A stretch of 64,000 nucleotides of DNA from Rhizobium sp. BK650 (GCF_014195325.1 NZ_JACIBK010000017.1:62001-126000), one strand, 5' to 3'. Numbered from the stretch's first letter, positions 45,308 to 54,708 are shown. Numbers and translations: made by a program. Notes: generated by a model from the sequence alone, not told the origin.

Positions 45308-45682
45308 GTGGAGGCCGATTTGCACATCATTGGGATAGATCACATACAGATCGCGATGCCACCGGGCGAGGAAGACAAAGCTCGGGCATTCTACGAGGGA
45401 TTGCTTGGCCTTCGGGAGGTTCCAAAGCCAACGCACCTCGGCGCCAGAGGAGGGTGCTGGTTCGAAGGAGATGGGGTTAAAATCCATCTCGGTGTCGAAG
45501 CGGACTTCGTTCCCGCGCGAAAGGCGCATCCGGGCCTCCTTGTCGACGACCTGTCTCAGTTGGCCGCACGGTTGGAAGGTGCCGGGTACTCGACAATCAC
45601 CGATCAGCCACTGGATGGCTTCAATCGTCGATATGTCAATGATCCGTTCGGCAATAGATTGGAACTTATGGAGCAGAGGTGA
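45308..45682 (+). CDS. VOC-superfamily (glyoxalase-like) protein
   Basis: A 124-residue single-module VOC protein: IIGIDHIQIAMPPGEEDKARAFYEGLLGL, WFEGDGVKIHLGVE, LAARLEGAGYSTI, RRYVNDPFGNRLELME. The metal-ligand positions (His in GIDHIQIA, His in IHLGV, Glu in RLELME) are kept, as in glyoxalase I and extradiol dioxygenase relatives. The start is GTG at 45308; a TTG at 45320 is an alternative. Substrate unknown. Single gene. Confidence 0.85.
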   Translation: MEADLHIIGIDHIQIAMPPGEEDKARAFYEGLLGLREVPKPTHLGARGGCWFEGDGVKIHLGVEADFVPARKAHPGLLVDDLSQLAARLEGAGYSTITDQPLDGFNRRYVNDPFGNRLELMEQR

Positions 45683-45923
45683 TCGCGAAACACGGTCGCG
45701 ATTAGCGCGACCCAGCTTTGCAGGCCTGTCCGGTTGGTAGAATGTGAAGCGATGCTGGAATCCACCACATTGTCCGTCCCAACAACAGCCCGATCGGGCA
45801 GGAGGTTTACGAGCAGAAGGTCAATCGATGGATCAAAATATGGCAAAAGCTCCGTGTCGTGCCTTGGGTTGAGGAAGAAGGCTGAGGAGACAGCGCCGTT
45901 CTTCGTTGAGCAGGCGGCAACTT

Positions 45924-46178
45924 TCAGTCCGGCTTTGGTCCTCCTTCCGTTCCATATCGGCCGAGTAGGGGGTCTTCCTTCAACGCCAACAAGAACAACT
46001 CCCGGGCACTTTCGTCTGAAACATGTCGGTCATCGACGCCTTCCCAGGCTTCAAGGGCGGCGATGTAAGCCTTTCCGTCAGAGACTGGCCAACGGGCCGA
46101 TAGGAGATCGAACGCGTGTTTGGCCGATCTCACGGTACTCGGCTTTCGCAAATGTAGAATAACGATACTCGTCCACAA
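45924..46178 (-). CDS. DUF982-family small protein (about 84 aa)
   Basis: The TTG at 46178 is chosen because GGAG lies 8 bases upstream and because DUF982 proteins normally begin with a W near the N-terminus; here LWTSIVILHLRKP. The rest reads VRSAKHAFDLLSARWPVSDG and YIAALEAWEGVDDRHVSDESARELFLLAL, which fits the family's pattern of a tryptophan-proline turn and a C-terminal helix. Function unknown; the family is expanded in rhizobia. Confidence 0.75.
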   Translation of the reverse strand: MWTSIVILHLRKPSTVRSAKHAFDLLSARWPVSDGKAYIAALEAWEGVDDRHVSDESARELFLLALKEDPLLGRYGTEGGPKPD

Positions 46179-46243
46179 AATACACGCTCCATCGCCGGCG
46201 GGCAAACCCGCCAAAAGGAGCGCCTGCTCGTCCCAACTAGCGT

Positions 46244-46483
46244 CTACGACGAAGGTTCCGCACGATTGTTCTCAGCCATCCGGAGGTCGAGTGCCTGTCG
46301 CAACCGACCCGCTGACAAGTCTGTGTTTGCACTTAAAAGATCAACGGCGGCGGCGTATGCGGCTTGCGCGCAATCGGCGCCTGCGTCGATGGAGTTCGCG
46401 TCGCACCAGTCGGCTATTACCGTCGCGAGCATCTCTATGTGCCGTTCGGAGAGTTCGGGAAGATTCAAAAGGTTTAGAGACAT
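46244..46483 (-). CDS. Small hypothetical protein (79 aa)
   Basis: MSLNLLNLPELSERHIEMLATVIADWC, followed by ADCAQAAYAAAVDLLSANTDL and RLRQALDLRMAENN. It is all-helical and acidic, without signal peptide. It lies 65 bases upstream of the DUF982 gene on the same strand and may be transcribed with it. I do not recognise a named family. Confidence 0.6.
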   Translation of the reverse strand: MSLNLLNLPELSERHIEMLATVIADWCDANSIDAGADCAQAAYAAAVDLLSANTDLSAGRLRQALDLRMAENNRAEPSS

Positions 46484-46686
46484 TATCGTGGCACCACCTA
46501 AGGCAAGAGCACGTCTGATCTCCCAATCGGCCTCGCCCTGCTAAGATCGCCGACTGGAGTACTATACGCTTCATTGGGTGCGATGGCATAGCGATCCGCA
46601 AGGGAAGGAGTGGCAGCGACCACTACTATGATGCGAGCGATCTCAGCACAATTGTGTCGACCGTCAGAATCGCCGGCACGCGCCTT

Positions 46687-49296
46687 TTACCACTTCACCC
46701 GCAAACCGGCGGTGCCGCTGAGCGCATAGCTGTCGCCGAAGTCTTTCAGCGAGGATTTTGCCGCGACTTCGCCGTAGAGAGAGAACCGTTCCTCACTCCA
46801 ACTGTAGCTGCCGCCAAGGGTCAGGCCGGCCCAGATTGGATCATTCTTGCTTTCGAAACCGGAGCCGGAGACATCGACTGCAGTGCCATCCAGGAACTCG
46901 CCGTAGAGATTTGCTATGCTGTAGATTTTCGCCCGCGCCGTCTGACCATCGGCGCGCTGGACGCTTTCCTCGCGGTCGAGCGCCACGCCGAGCCGGCCGA
47001 GCAGGCTGTCGCCGTCGTGGAGCGAAACACGTGCGCCGAACCGATCGTTGAACGTGTCGAAATCGACGGAGGAATAAACGAGCTGTGCCTGGGGCGTGAT
47101 CGACCATGGGCCGGAGGCTGCAAAGCGCCGGCCGGCCTCGAGGCTCAGCGCATAGCCGGAGCCGTTGTTGCCGCTTTCCATGGCGCCATCGACGAGATTG
47201 GATTTCAGGTCGGTGTTATACCAGGTGGCCCGGCTCTGGGCATCGACATAGAAGCCTTTGTCGCCATACCAGGTCAGCGTCGCGCCGAGCCCGAAACCGG
47301 TCGTGTCGATATCGCCATTGCCGTAGAGGGAGTCGATATTGCCTGATATCGTGCCGTAATGGACGGTCAGGCCGCCGATCAGCCGGCCGCCCTTGTCCTG
47401 ATAAAGCTCGCCGTCGAGACCGCCCTCCAGCTTGAACAGGTTATAATCGTAGCTGTCGACGGTCGTGCCTTTGTCCGGCTCGATGCCGGCATGCATGCCC
47501 TCGGTGCGCAGCCAGACATTGTCAGGTCCTCTGGCCGATGCCGCCGCGCTGCCTCCAGGCCAATAGCGGTCGCCGAGGCGCTGTTGCAGCGTCGACAATC
47601 CGTTGAGGGCGAGCAGCAGCTGCGGATAGGCTTCGTAGAGGGGAACGCCCGGCTGGTAGACGGGTCCGATCACCGCTCCGGCGGGATCGATAAGCGCCGA
47701 GCGAAGATACCAGTCGCCGTCGGCAGGTGTCGATATGCCGTTCTGGTACAGCCGGTAGGCATAGGCGCCGCCGACTGCGGCCTGATCGCCCTGGAAGACA
47801 TAGTCGCCAAGCAGTGAAAATGTTCCGGCCGAGGTGCCGCCGACATCGACGATCTTGATGCCCTCGACGGTCTGCGCGCCACCGCCGCCGAGATTGGTGA
47901 CGCGCACATTGGTCGTGCCTGCCGTATTGCCGGTGACGACGAGGCGGTCGGTCGGCGAGGCATCGCCGCCGAGCACGCTCTCGATATCGAGCGTACCGCC
48001 ATTGCCGGTATAGTTGCCTGATATTGTCAGCGTACCGATCGAATTGCCGGGGGCGACCGTGCCGGAATTGCTGACATCGCCGATGATGGTTCCGCTGCCG
48101 CCGAGCCTGCCGAAATTGGTGATATCGCCGATGACCGACGTCGGCGTTGTGTGGTCGCCGATCAGCAGCGTGCCGTCATAGATCGTCCAGTTCGTCGCTA
48201 CCGTGCCGTTGCCGGTCAGAAGCCAGGTGCTGCTGCCGGTCTTCTCGAACGTGTCGAAGTTCTGATATTGCTGGGCGGCGCCGATCTTGGAGATGTCAAA
48301 TGTGTCGCTCCCCGCGCCGCCGAGGCGCAGCGTATCCGACAATGTGGCATTGCCGACGACATTGCCGATGATGTTGGAGCCTGCGTGAAGCTCCAGGATC
48401 ATGCTGGAGGCGGGATTGGATGTGACGATGGCATCCGCCATGCCCGCACCGGCACGAATGGTGCCGCTGTTGATAATCGTTCCGCCTGCCATCTGAACGG
48501 TCACGCCATAGGCATTGCTGCCACCTTCGATCGTGCCGTTGTTGATGAGAAATCCGTTGGTGCGCATATGCACGCCTTCGCCGGCAAAAACAGCGCCGTT
48601 GACACCGTTGCCGCCACGGATGGTGCCGTTATTTGTCAAAATATTGAGAGCCCCGGCAATGCCACCCAGAAAGACACCTGCTGCGCCATTGCCGGTTGCG
48701 CTGCTTCCGCCCTGGATGAGGCCATTGTTGGTGGTGTTGGTCCCACGCTGGCTTTGAAGTCCGAAGCCGCCGCTTCCGGCGCCGGAATTCGAGCCGCCGG
48801 TGACCGTGCCGTTGTTGGTAAACGTGGTGGCGCTCAAATTCGCGCCGGTGCTCGTCGTGGCCGTCCCATCGGGGCCGCCTGCGATCGAGCCATTATTGAT
48901 CAAAACTGACGGCGTGCTGGTTGAAATGGCGATACCGCGTTGACCGGTACCGCCCAGGAGTGAACCTTCGATGGTCAGTGTCTGGCCGCCGGTATTGTTG
49001 AATTGGAGATTGCCGGTATTGAAGCCCTGCGTGTAGATGGTGATCGGCTTGGCAGGGGTCGGAAGGACTGCCCCGCTGAGCGGGAACGTAGATGTCAGTT
49101 TGATGATTGCACTGCTCTCGCCATCTGTGTTCGCCGCTGTAATGGCGTCGCGCAACTCCGTCTCGTTGCTGACCCGGTACTCCCTCGCGGTCGCAGCCGA
49201 TGGGGGCCAGCAGAAGAACGCCAGCAGAGCGAGATTGACGCTCGCAAGAAGGCCGGTTTTCGCGCGAATGTCTTTTCCGACGGCACCGAAGCCCAT
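46687..49296 (-). CDS. Autotransporter with beta-helix passenger and outer-membrane barrel
   Basis: An 869-residue type V secretion protein. The N-terminus has a signal peptide (VNLALLAFFCWPPSAATARE). Residues about 45-330 form a glycine- and asparagine-rich repeat passenger with recurring INNGTI and NNGTIRGG motifs. Residues about 380-480 hold the autochaperone-like stretch SGTIIGDVSNSGTVAPGNS then IGTLTISGNYT. The last 270 residues are the autotransporter barrel, from VWLRTEGMHAG to the final strand SGTAGLRVKW ending in an aromatic residue. The passenger should be displayed on or released from the cell surface and may act in adhesion or biofilm. No protease motif was seen. Confidence 0.92.
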   Translation of the reverse strand: MGFGAVGKDIRAKTGLLASVNLALLAFFCWPPSAATAREYRVSNETELRDAITAANTDGESSAIIKLTSTFPLSGAVLPTPAKPITIYTQGFNTGNLQFNNTGGQTLTIEGSLLGGTGQRGIAISTSTPSVLINNGSIAGGPDGTATTSTGANLSATTFTNNGTVTGGSNSGAGSGGFGLQSQRGTNTTNNGLIQGGSSATGNGAAGVFLGGIAGALNILTNNGTIRGGNGVNGAVFAGEGVHMRTNGFLINNGTIEGGSNAYGVTVQMAGGTIINSGTIRAGAGMADAIVTSNPASSMILELHAGSNIIGNVVGNATLSDTLRLGGAGSDTFDISKIGAAQQYQNFDTFEKTGSSTWLLTGNGTVATNWTIYDGTLLIGDHTTPTSVIGDITNFGRLGGSGTIIGDVSNSGTVAPGNSIGTLTISGNYTGNGGTLDIESVLGGDASPTDRLVVTGNTAGTTNVRVTNLGGGGAQTVEGIKIVDVGGTSAGTFSLLGDYVFQGDQAAVGGAYAYRLYQNGISTPADGDWYLRSALIDPAGAVIGPVYQPGVPLYEAYPQLLLALNGLSTLQQRLGDRYWPGGSAAASARGPDNVWLRTEGMHAGIEPDKGTTVDSYDYNLFKLEGGLDGELYQDKGGRLIGGLTVHYGTISGNIDSLYGNGDIDTTGFGLGATLTWYGDKGFYVDAQSRATWYNTDLKSNLVDGAMESGNNGSGYALSLEAGRRFAASGPWSITPQAQLVYSSVDFDTFNDRFGARVSLHDGDSLLGRLGVALDREESVQRADGQTARAKIYSIANLYGEFLDGTAVDVSGSGFESKNDPIWAGLTLGGSYSWSEERFSLYGEVAAKSSLKDFGDSYALSGTAGLRVKW

Positions 49297-49480
49297 ACTC
49301 GCCTCTATAAGTTGCTTCTAATATGAAATGCGATTTAAGGATGTGCTTTTTCTGCGATGCTTCGTCCTGATGCGCAAGGTTTCGACCCACCTAAAGTAGG
49401 ATTTTTCATGCCAGGCGGGGTGAGTTGTTGCTTGATGGCAACAAGGCGCTCAATTAGCGCATGTGACGCATTAAGAATTG

Positions 49481-49960
49481 TCAGAATCGTTGTTCAATGT
49501 CGCAGGATTCTGCCTCCATCGATCGTCTGAGCAGCGCTCGCAGGGCCTCATGTTCGGGCCCAATGGGTTTTAGATTAAGGAATGCGTCGACGGATCTGCG
49601 TGTCTCGTGCCCGCCCGACGCCAGATTGGCGCGATGCAGGACGAAGGCGGCGTCACCCTTGCTCTGGCAGCACAGAAACCAGCGGTCGCCATTGGAGCTC
49701 ACGGCGAATTCCATCTGCTCTTCCGTATCGAAGCCCTCCCGCGTACGGTTCATCTCGTTCAGGGAACTTGCCTGCTCGCCTCCCGCTTGCGCCTCGCCTG
49801 TGCTAGTAGACGCGGGATAATCCTCGGGAGCGATCATGCCGGCCCGGATCTGCTGGATGAGAGTGGTCTCCGCCGCGTGGTCCGCTCCCGCCTCGGGCTT
49901 CAGGTCAAGCGTCGCATAGTCCGCTCTTTTAAGAAGCCTGCGCAAGAGAGACTGCTTCAT
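49481..49960 (-). CDS. Hypothetical protein (about 159-165 aa)
   Basis: Reads MKQSLLRRLLKRADYATLDLKPEAG, then LIQQIRAGMIAPEDYPAST, a low-complexity linker, EQMEFAVSSNGDRWFLCCQSKGDAAFVLH and GHETRRSVDAFLNLKPIGPEHEALRALL. The GTG at 49975, with GGAGGG 9 bases upstream, is an equally good start and would add five residues. No family name is known to me, but the block RWFLC to FVLHRAN followed by GGHETRRSVDAFL is familiar from rhizobial hypotheticals. Cytoplasmic. Confidence 0.65.
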   Translation of the reverse strand: MKQSLLRRLLKRADYATLDLKPEAGADHAAETTLIQQIRAGMIAPEDYPASTSTGEAQAGGEQASSLNEMNRTREGFDTEEQMEFAVSSNGDRWFLCCQSKGDAAFVLHRANLASGGHETRRSVDAFLNLKPIGPEHEALRALLRRSMEAESCDIEQRF

Positions 49961-50102
49961 GCCGGTTATGTTCACCAAAGCCAGCCCTCCGTGATCAAGA
50001 ATAGAACAAAAACAAAGCTGATTACGGCGACGATTGTTGGAGCGGCGCCGGAATAGCTTGGCGAAACAGTTTTGTGAGTGGGAGACATATCCTCTCCTTC
50101 CG

Positions 50103-50327
50103 TTAACGTGTCGGTCCGACGACCGGGATCATCCCGCGGCGCGCTTGACGAACCGTTTTCAGCTCGAATGGCTGAGCTTCGCGCAGCTGGCGAAGGCGCG
50201 CGTTTTTGCGGATCCGGTCAGCCGCTTCCGTTTCAATGATCTGCCGCGCGACGTCACTCGTGGTCGCAGCCTTGTCTCGCGCGGAAACCTTTTCGGACCT
50301 GAAAAATACCTGCTTGGTCATGGTCAT
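50103..50327 (-). CDS. Small basic hypothetical protein (74 aa)
   Basis: Starts MTMTKQVFFRSEKVSARDKAA at 50327; a longer frame runs to 50444 across the terminator of the csp gene and is rejected. The rest, TTSDVARQIIETEAADRIRKNARLRQLREAQPFE, is helical and basic. No family recognised. It follows the cold-shock gene on the same strand, beyond a terminator. Confidence 0.55.
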   Translation of the reverse strand: MTMTKQVFFRSEKVSARDKAATTSDVARQIIETEAADRIRKNARLRQLREAQPFELKTVRQARRGMIPVVGPTR

Positions 50328-50403
50328 GATAATCTTCTTTCGGTCTGCGGCTTGGACGCATCCAAGCGGTCGACGGTTGATCAGGCCGGAAAAGCCGACC
50401 AGA

Positions 50404-50433
50404 AAACAAAAAGGCCGGGCGCTAGCCCGACCT
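50404..50433 (-). terminator. Rho-independent terminator of the first csp gene
   Basis: On the minus strand AGGTCGGGC / GCCCGGCCT with a short loop is followed by TTTTTGTTTT. It lies about 60 bases after the csp stop. Confidence 0.82.
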
Positions 50434-50454
50434 CTCACAGTCACTCAGCTCTGC

Positions 50455-50474
50455 TGCCAGTACATCCGTGGTCA
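50455..50474 (-). repeat. 20-base trailer element shared by both csp genes, copy 1
   Basis: TGACCACGGATGTACTGGCA lies between the csp stop and its terminator; the identical 20 bases recur at 56817-56836 after the second csp gene, in the same relation to stop and terminator. Confidence 0.8.
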
Positions 50475-50492
50475 GCGCAGCGAATGAAATCC

Positions 50493-50702
50493 TTAAGCTG
50501 CCTGAAGATTTTCGGCCGAGCTTTTGCCGGACTTGCGGTCCTGAACAACCTCGTAGGAGATCTTCTGGCCATCCGTTAGCGATCGCATTCCGGCACGCTC
50601 GACGGCAGACGCGTGGACGAAGACGTCCGTGCCACCATTGTCCGGTTGGATGAAGCCGAAGCCCTTGGTGGAGTTGAACCATTTTACGGTACCAGTAGTC
50701 AT
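50493..50702 (-). CDS. Cold-shock protein CspA family
   Basis: A 69-residue cold-shock domain protein: MTTGTVKWFNSTKGFGFIQP with RNP1 (KGFGFI) and DVFVHASAVERAG with RNP2 (VFVHA). It binds single-stranded RNA or DNA and acts as an RNA chaperone. It is followed by a strong terminator and preceded by a 155-base structured leader shared with the second csp gene and with a small ORF near 55 kb. The paralogue at 56592 is about two-thirds identical by eye. Confidence 0.96.
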   Translation of the reverse strand: MTTGTVKWFNSTKGFGFIQPDNGGTDVFVHASAVERAGMRSLTDGQKISYEVVQDRKSGKSSAENLQAA

Positions 50703-50857
50703 GACGATTTCCTTTCAAAGCAATCGTTGGGGGTCCCGCGATGCCTTGCGGGGAAGATCGATGATTTGAGAGGAAATCCGACGGGAGCTAAGCTCCGGAC
50801 CAACATCACAAGCAATGGTCGATAAACATCATATAGGTACAAGTTCTGATTTTGCAA
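50703..50857 (-). promoter_or_regulatory. Conserved promoter and structured 5' leader, copy 1 (csp)
   Basis: From a TTGCAA at 50857 a 39-base promoter block runs to the TCGA ending at 50819, with a -10-like TATATG. The leader then has hairpin A (GGAGC-tta-GCTCC, 50784-50796), a CGGATTTCC linker, an ATCGATC patch and hairpin B (CCCGC / GCGGG, 50735-50752) before the ribosome binding site. The same order occurs in copies at 55047-55244 and 56426-56591. Leaders of csp genes often control cold-dependent translation; that role here is inferred. Confidence 0.75.
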
Positions 50858-50924
50858 GGGACGCGTCTGATTTAAATCCGGTTCATGTAGGATCACAGCG
50901 TTTCCAGCTTTCGTGCACGTTTCA

Positions 50925-51794
50925 TCAGCCAATGAAGGCGATGTCCACGGCGACGTCGAGCGATTGAAATGCGCCGGCGGGACCGATGAACGTTCCCGAT
51001 ACCGACATGAGCTGGGTAATGTCACGCGCGACTGCCACGGGGATCAGATTGGCGCTGCCCATGCTCCTGTTTGTCGGGTCGAAGGCGATCCATCCCGCAC
51101 CCGGAAGGAATACTTCAACCCATGCATGGGTCGAGCTCCCCGGCGACGAACCGACGAGGCTGCGCGCCGGGTCGTAGAGATATCCGGACACGATCCTCGC
51201 CCCGAGGCCAAGAACCCGGACACTTTCGGCAAAGAGCGTCGCAAGATCCCGGCAGCTCCCGGACCGCAATGAAATGGTCTCCAACGGAGGCTGCGTTCTT
51301 TCTGTATCGCGCGCCTGATAGGCGACGCCGTTTGAAACCCCGGCACTAAGATCCTTCAACAGCGACAGCGTATCGGCCGAATTCCCCATGACGAAGCCCT
51401 TGACCCACTGCTGCAATTCGCCAGACGCGTCGGGATACTGAACATCCCTGAGGGCGCCAAGATCCTTCCAGTCCTGATCGTCATAAAGGAAGGGGTAGGT
51501 TGCGGCCGGCGCAGCGATATCGAACACGGGCCAGGCTTCCGATTTCACGTCGACATCCGCACGGCTGACGATTTCGAGCTGTTGGGTCGGCTCCGGGAAC
51601 GTCATGGTCGCAACTGCGTTTCCGAACACATCGGTTGTCCAGGAAACCCTGCCTCCGGGAGAAGCTGCAATTTGGTGCCTTTGCAGCAGAAGCTCCGGCC
51701 CCTTGCGCGGTCGCAGCAATAGTCGGTACGGAGAGAGCTGAACGGGGCTACGGTAGCTGTAGGTCGTCCGATGACCTATGGAAAGTTTTGGCAT
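50925..51794 (-). CDS. Transglutaminase-like family protein
   Basis: A 289-residue protein with an N-terminal beta domain (MPKLSIGHRTTYSYRSPVQLSPYRLLLRPRKGPE) and a transglutaminase-like core carrying the Cys-His-Asp triad: LRSGSCRDLATLFAE, STHAWVEVFLPGAGW and AFDPTN. Bacterial members are probable cysteine proteases or amidases of unknown substrate. It lies 139 bases downstream of the esterase gene on the same strand and 220 bases upstream of the csp leader. Confidence 0.9.
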   Translation of the reverse strand: MPKLSIGHRTTYSYRSPVQLSPYRLLLRPRKGPELLLQRHQIAASPGGRVSWTTDVFGNAVATMTFPEPTQQLEIVSRADVDVKSEAWPVFDIAAPAATYPFLYDDQDWKDLGALRDVQYPDASGELQQWVKGFVMGNSADTLSLLKDLSAGVSNGVAYQARDTERTQPPLETISLRSGSCRDLATLFAESVRVLGLGARIVSGYLYDPARSLVGSSPGSSTHAWVEVFLPGAGWIAFDPTNRSMGSANLIPVAVARDITQLMSVSGTFIGPAGAFQSLDVAVDIAFIG

Positions 51795-51933
51795 TTCTGC
51801 ACCTCACATGCACAAACCCGACAGGGTATGCTCAGGTATCGCCAGTTCGCTGCGCCGCCACCAAGCTCAGCCGGAATTGCGAAGATGCCGATCCGGCGAG
51901 ACGTGCGGCTGGCCCTCGATTGCCAGGGATGCG

Positions 51934-53019
51934 TCATTTCATGAGCCCAGCAGACCGCAGCGCACTCTCTATGACGTCGTAGACGTTATTCGCGATTTTG
52001 CGATCAGACTTCGCTCCCCCGGTGGGCCTTTCGCCCGCGGCCTCGGGATTCGCACGGCGCTCAAACGACGGCGTCAGCCCCCATGTGCGGGCAATATGCT
52101 CCGTCGACGAGATGCCGACGTCGAGCATGTAGGGTGCCTGCGAGCCGTAGCCGGTTGACGTATCGATAGGTGTTCCGTGTCCCATGCCGCCGATGCGGTA
52201 GAGTTCAATGGCGTCCAAGCCAATCTTGTTCGTCCAGACGTGGTGTTCCTGTCCGTCGATGACGTCAGACCGCGAAGGTCGATCGACCACCTCGTGTATG
52301 GCTTTCCACTGGTCGATTATGGCCTTGGCGTTGAGGTCGTCCACGGTCTTGTCATTCGTACCATGCCAGACCGATATGCTCGGCCAGGGTCCAGCATGCG
52401 TCGACGCCGAACGAAGTTGCTGCTGAAGTCGTTCACGAGAGGGTAGACCGTGACCGCGCATCCGGTCGAACGCCTCTGGGATGCTTGAGGCAACGCCATA
52501 GGGCAGGCCCGCAATGATCGCTCCCCCGGCAAACACTTCCGGATAGGCGGCAAGCATGGCATTCGCCATGGCGCCGCCAGCCGACAGTCCCGTGATGAAC
52601 ACCCTCGTAGGGTCGATCCCGTGGTCGGAGATCATCACGCCGATCATCTCACGGACCGAGCGGACCTCGCCGCCGTCGCGCCGGATATCGCCGTCGGAAA
52701 ACCAGTTGAAACAGAGATTGGGGTTGTTCTGGCGGGTTTGCTCCGGAAACAGAACAGCAAAACCAAATTCGTCGGCCAGCTTCGACCATCCCGACCCGGC
52801 ATCGTAGCCGGCAGCCGTCTGGGTGCAACCATGTAAGACTACTACAAGCGGGATTGGACGTGATGCATCCGCGGATCCGGGAACACGATACCACCCCATG
52901 AGATCGCCGGGATTAGCGGTTTGGTTCTGCAGCTTCTCCAACCGGTTTGAACCCGCAGACATGTTCGGCGCAGTGCGAAACCGTTGCAGGCGCTGCAAAG
53001 TATCCGAAAGACTTGTCAT
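51934..53019 (-). CDS. PHB-depolymerase-family esterase
   Basis: A 361-residue alpha/beta hydrolase: LVVVLHGCTQTAAGYDAGSGW forms the oxyanion area, nucleophile serine in FITGLSAGGAMANAMLAAYPE, an acid in SVWHGTNDKTVD and the histidine in GMGHGTPID. This pattern belongs to the PHB depolymerase/LpqC-type esterase family (poly-hydroxyalkanoate or feruloyl esterase relatives). No signal peptide is visible, so it may act inside the cell on PHB oligomers. The substrate is uncertain. Confidence 0.88.
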   Translation of the reverse strand: MTSLSDTLQRLQRFRTAPNMSAGSNRLEKLQNQTANPGDLMGWYRVPGSADASRPIPLVVVLHGCTQTAAGYDAGSGWSKLADEFGFAVLFPEQTRQNNPNLCFNWFSDGDIRRDGGEVRSVREMIGVMISDHGIDPTRVFITGLSAGGAMANAMLAAYPEVFAGGAIIAGLPYGVASSIPEAFDRMRGHGLPSRERLQQQLRSASTHAGPWPSISVWHGTNDKTVDDLNAKAIIDQWKAIHEVVDRPSRSDVIDGQEHHVWTNKIGLDAIELYRIGGMGHGTPIDTSTGYGSQAPYMLDVGISSTEHIARTWGLTPSFERRANPEAAGERPTGGAKSDRKIANNVYDVIESALRSAGLMK

Positions 53020-53179
53020 AGTGGCTTCCTCGCTGCTCGCGGAAAGCCAACCGACGTCCCGGATGTCCTAGGTAATGCTGCACTGCACAATTGCAAGACT
53101 TGTAGTGATGGAAGCAAGCCGTTTGCTCAGCGTGGGCAACAGCGACAAGATCGGCAACCAGGCCAGCAACAGGCTCTCA

Positions 53180-54244
53180 TCATGCGTTCATCTCCATCTC
53201 TTCAAAGGAAATCAGTCGCTGCCTCTTCTCGTCCCAGAGAACAAGTTTGACGCAGGCCAGGCTGTCGCGAATGCTGATGCGGCCGACATCTGCAAGCTCG
53301 GGATGGTCTCGAAGCACCTCAGGCAGCCGATAAAACAGCACCCGGCTGGAGAGATGATGAATATGATGCATGCCGATGTTACCGCTCATCCACCGCAAGG
53401 AGGGCGGCAGATCATAGTGTGAGGCTCCATGCATGGCAGCGTAAGGGAAAGCCCAGTCCGGTGGTCTCGACCAGTGCGTATCCTCGAACTGATGCTGGAC
53501 GTAGAACAGCCAAACGCCTGCGGATCCGGCAATGGGGACGATCGGCAGATGGATCAGGAGGAACGGGATATCCCGACGCTCCAGATTAATAGCGCCGTCA
53601 ACACGGTAACGGCGACGTTTGTTGCCATCGTCGAGACCCAGGGCCGAGCGCCCGATCGCATCATTTTGAACGGTAGCCTCTGCTTGAGGAGAAACAGAAA
53701 GGCTGGGCCGATCCCGAACATCACGAACGGATTCCGATACAAGCGATAACCAAGCTGACCCATCGGGGTCCGACTGCGGTACTAACATACCGTGAGGGTT
53801 GCTATGTCGCCAACCCCGCCCTCATCCAGGTTCCCGGCAGATGCATGATGCTCGTTGTGCGCGCATCGCCAGTAGTCGTAGGGCGTGAGCGTCAAGATAC
53901 CGAGCACGCGGGCCGGTCCAATCGTCCAGGCGTCGTTTGCCAAAGAAAGAACCGTGCCCGCAGTCATGCTGTGGCATGAAGATGCGTAGCAAAAAGCCAG
54001 CCGCGGGAATGATCAGGAGTAAGCCAATCCAGTATCCGAATTGCAGCGCGATCGCCGCAGTGACCCACAGAAGCACGAATGGGCTGAGGGTCACGGCAAG
54101 CTCATACAGGCTTCGCGCCAACATGGGCTTTCGGTAGCCGGCGATGATCTTGAGCCAAGCCAATTCGGGATCAGCGCCTGGGCTGGCCGACGGTTTAATT
54201 GCGGTCAACGGATACCTATTGCGTTCTTGGGATAAGCGCCGCAC
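53180..54244 (-). pseudogene. Fatty-acid desaturase gene broken by two frameshifts and a stop
   Basis: All three histidine boxes of a membrane desaturase are present but not in one frame. Box 1 (PQHDCGHGSFFGKRRLDDW) is in the first frame. After a shift near 53935 comes VLGILTLTPYDYWRCAHNEHHA with box 2. A TAG at 53782-53784 then interrupts that same frame, which goes on as MGQLGYRLYRNPFVMFGIGPAFLFLLKQRLP. After a second shift near 53580 comes FYVQHQFEDTHW and box 3, GMHHIHHLSSR. An intact gene would encode about 350 residues with several membrane spans and desaturate acyl lipids. As written it is inactive. Confidence 0.85.
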
Positions 54245-54268
54245 GTAGCAAGAGCCGGGAGACGGGGA

Positions 54269-54529
54269 TTACTTGATGCGGCGTGCCAGCGGATATGCCG
54301 GCGCGTCGTAAAGCGCCCGGATCTGTCTATGGTCGAACCGCGCCTCATCGACTTCGAGGAGAGAACCCAGTTGCTGTGCGCCGGGCATGTCTTCAACCGC
54401 GAAACGCAGAGCCTCGGCGGCCGTCTCAAAACGCCGGTAGCGTGGCCCCCTGCTTCCGCGGAGAGACTTGCCCGAATACAGGCCCGCCACGCCTGTGTAG
54501 TCGAACTGGGTCAAGAAGTTGTCCTCCAC
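54269..54529 (-). CDS. Small hypothetical protein (86 aa)
   Basis: Begins with GTG: MEDNFLTQFDYTGVAGLYSGKS, then YRRFETAAEALRFAVEDMPGAQQLGSLLEVDEARFDHRQIRALYDA. The pattern of a short beta start followed by an AAEALRFAVE helix resembles small rhizobial proteins of unknown role. Its start overlaps the end of the gene upstream (54511-54708), suggesting cotranscription. Confidence 0.6.
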   Translation of the reverse strand: MEDNFLTQFDYTGVAGLYSGKSLRGSRGPRYRRFETAAEALRFAVEDMPGAQQLGSLLEVDEARFDHRQIRALYDAPAYPLARRIK

Positions 54530-54708
54530 GTTGCAGAAGGGGACTGAGCATTGACCCGGCTGGCTTCCCTGAGGGTGCGCTCCGTTTCTCGCAGCTCGCG
54601 CCGTCGCAGCTGCATTCCCTTTCGCAGAGTCGTGAGTTTCTCCGCGTTTGAGCCTGCCTCGGCAGCCCGAAACAGCTTGTCCGCAGATTGGCGGAATGTG
54701 TAGTTCAT
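54511..54708 (-). CDS. Small hypothetical protein (65 aa)
   Basis: The ATG at 54708 has GAAGGA 7 bases upstream. The product MNYTFRQSADKLFRAAEAGSN, KLTTLRKGMQLRRRELRETERTL is helical and highly charged. The longer frame to 54768 lacks a start signal. Function unknown. Confidence 0.55.
   Translation of the reverse strand: MNYTFRQSADKLFRAAEAGSNAEKLTTLRKGMQLRRRELRETERTLREASRVNAQSPSATWRTTS

Noticed and set aside
48151..48909. 252-codon plus-strand frame inside the autotransporter gene
   Set aside because: Regular repeats on the other strand keep this frame open; the translation has no domain and no start signal.
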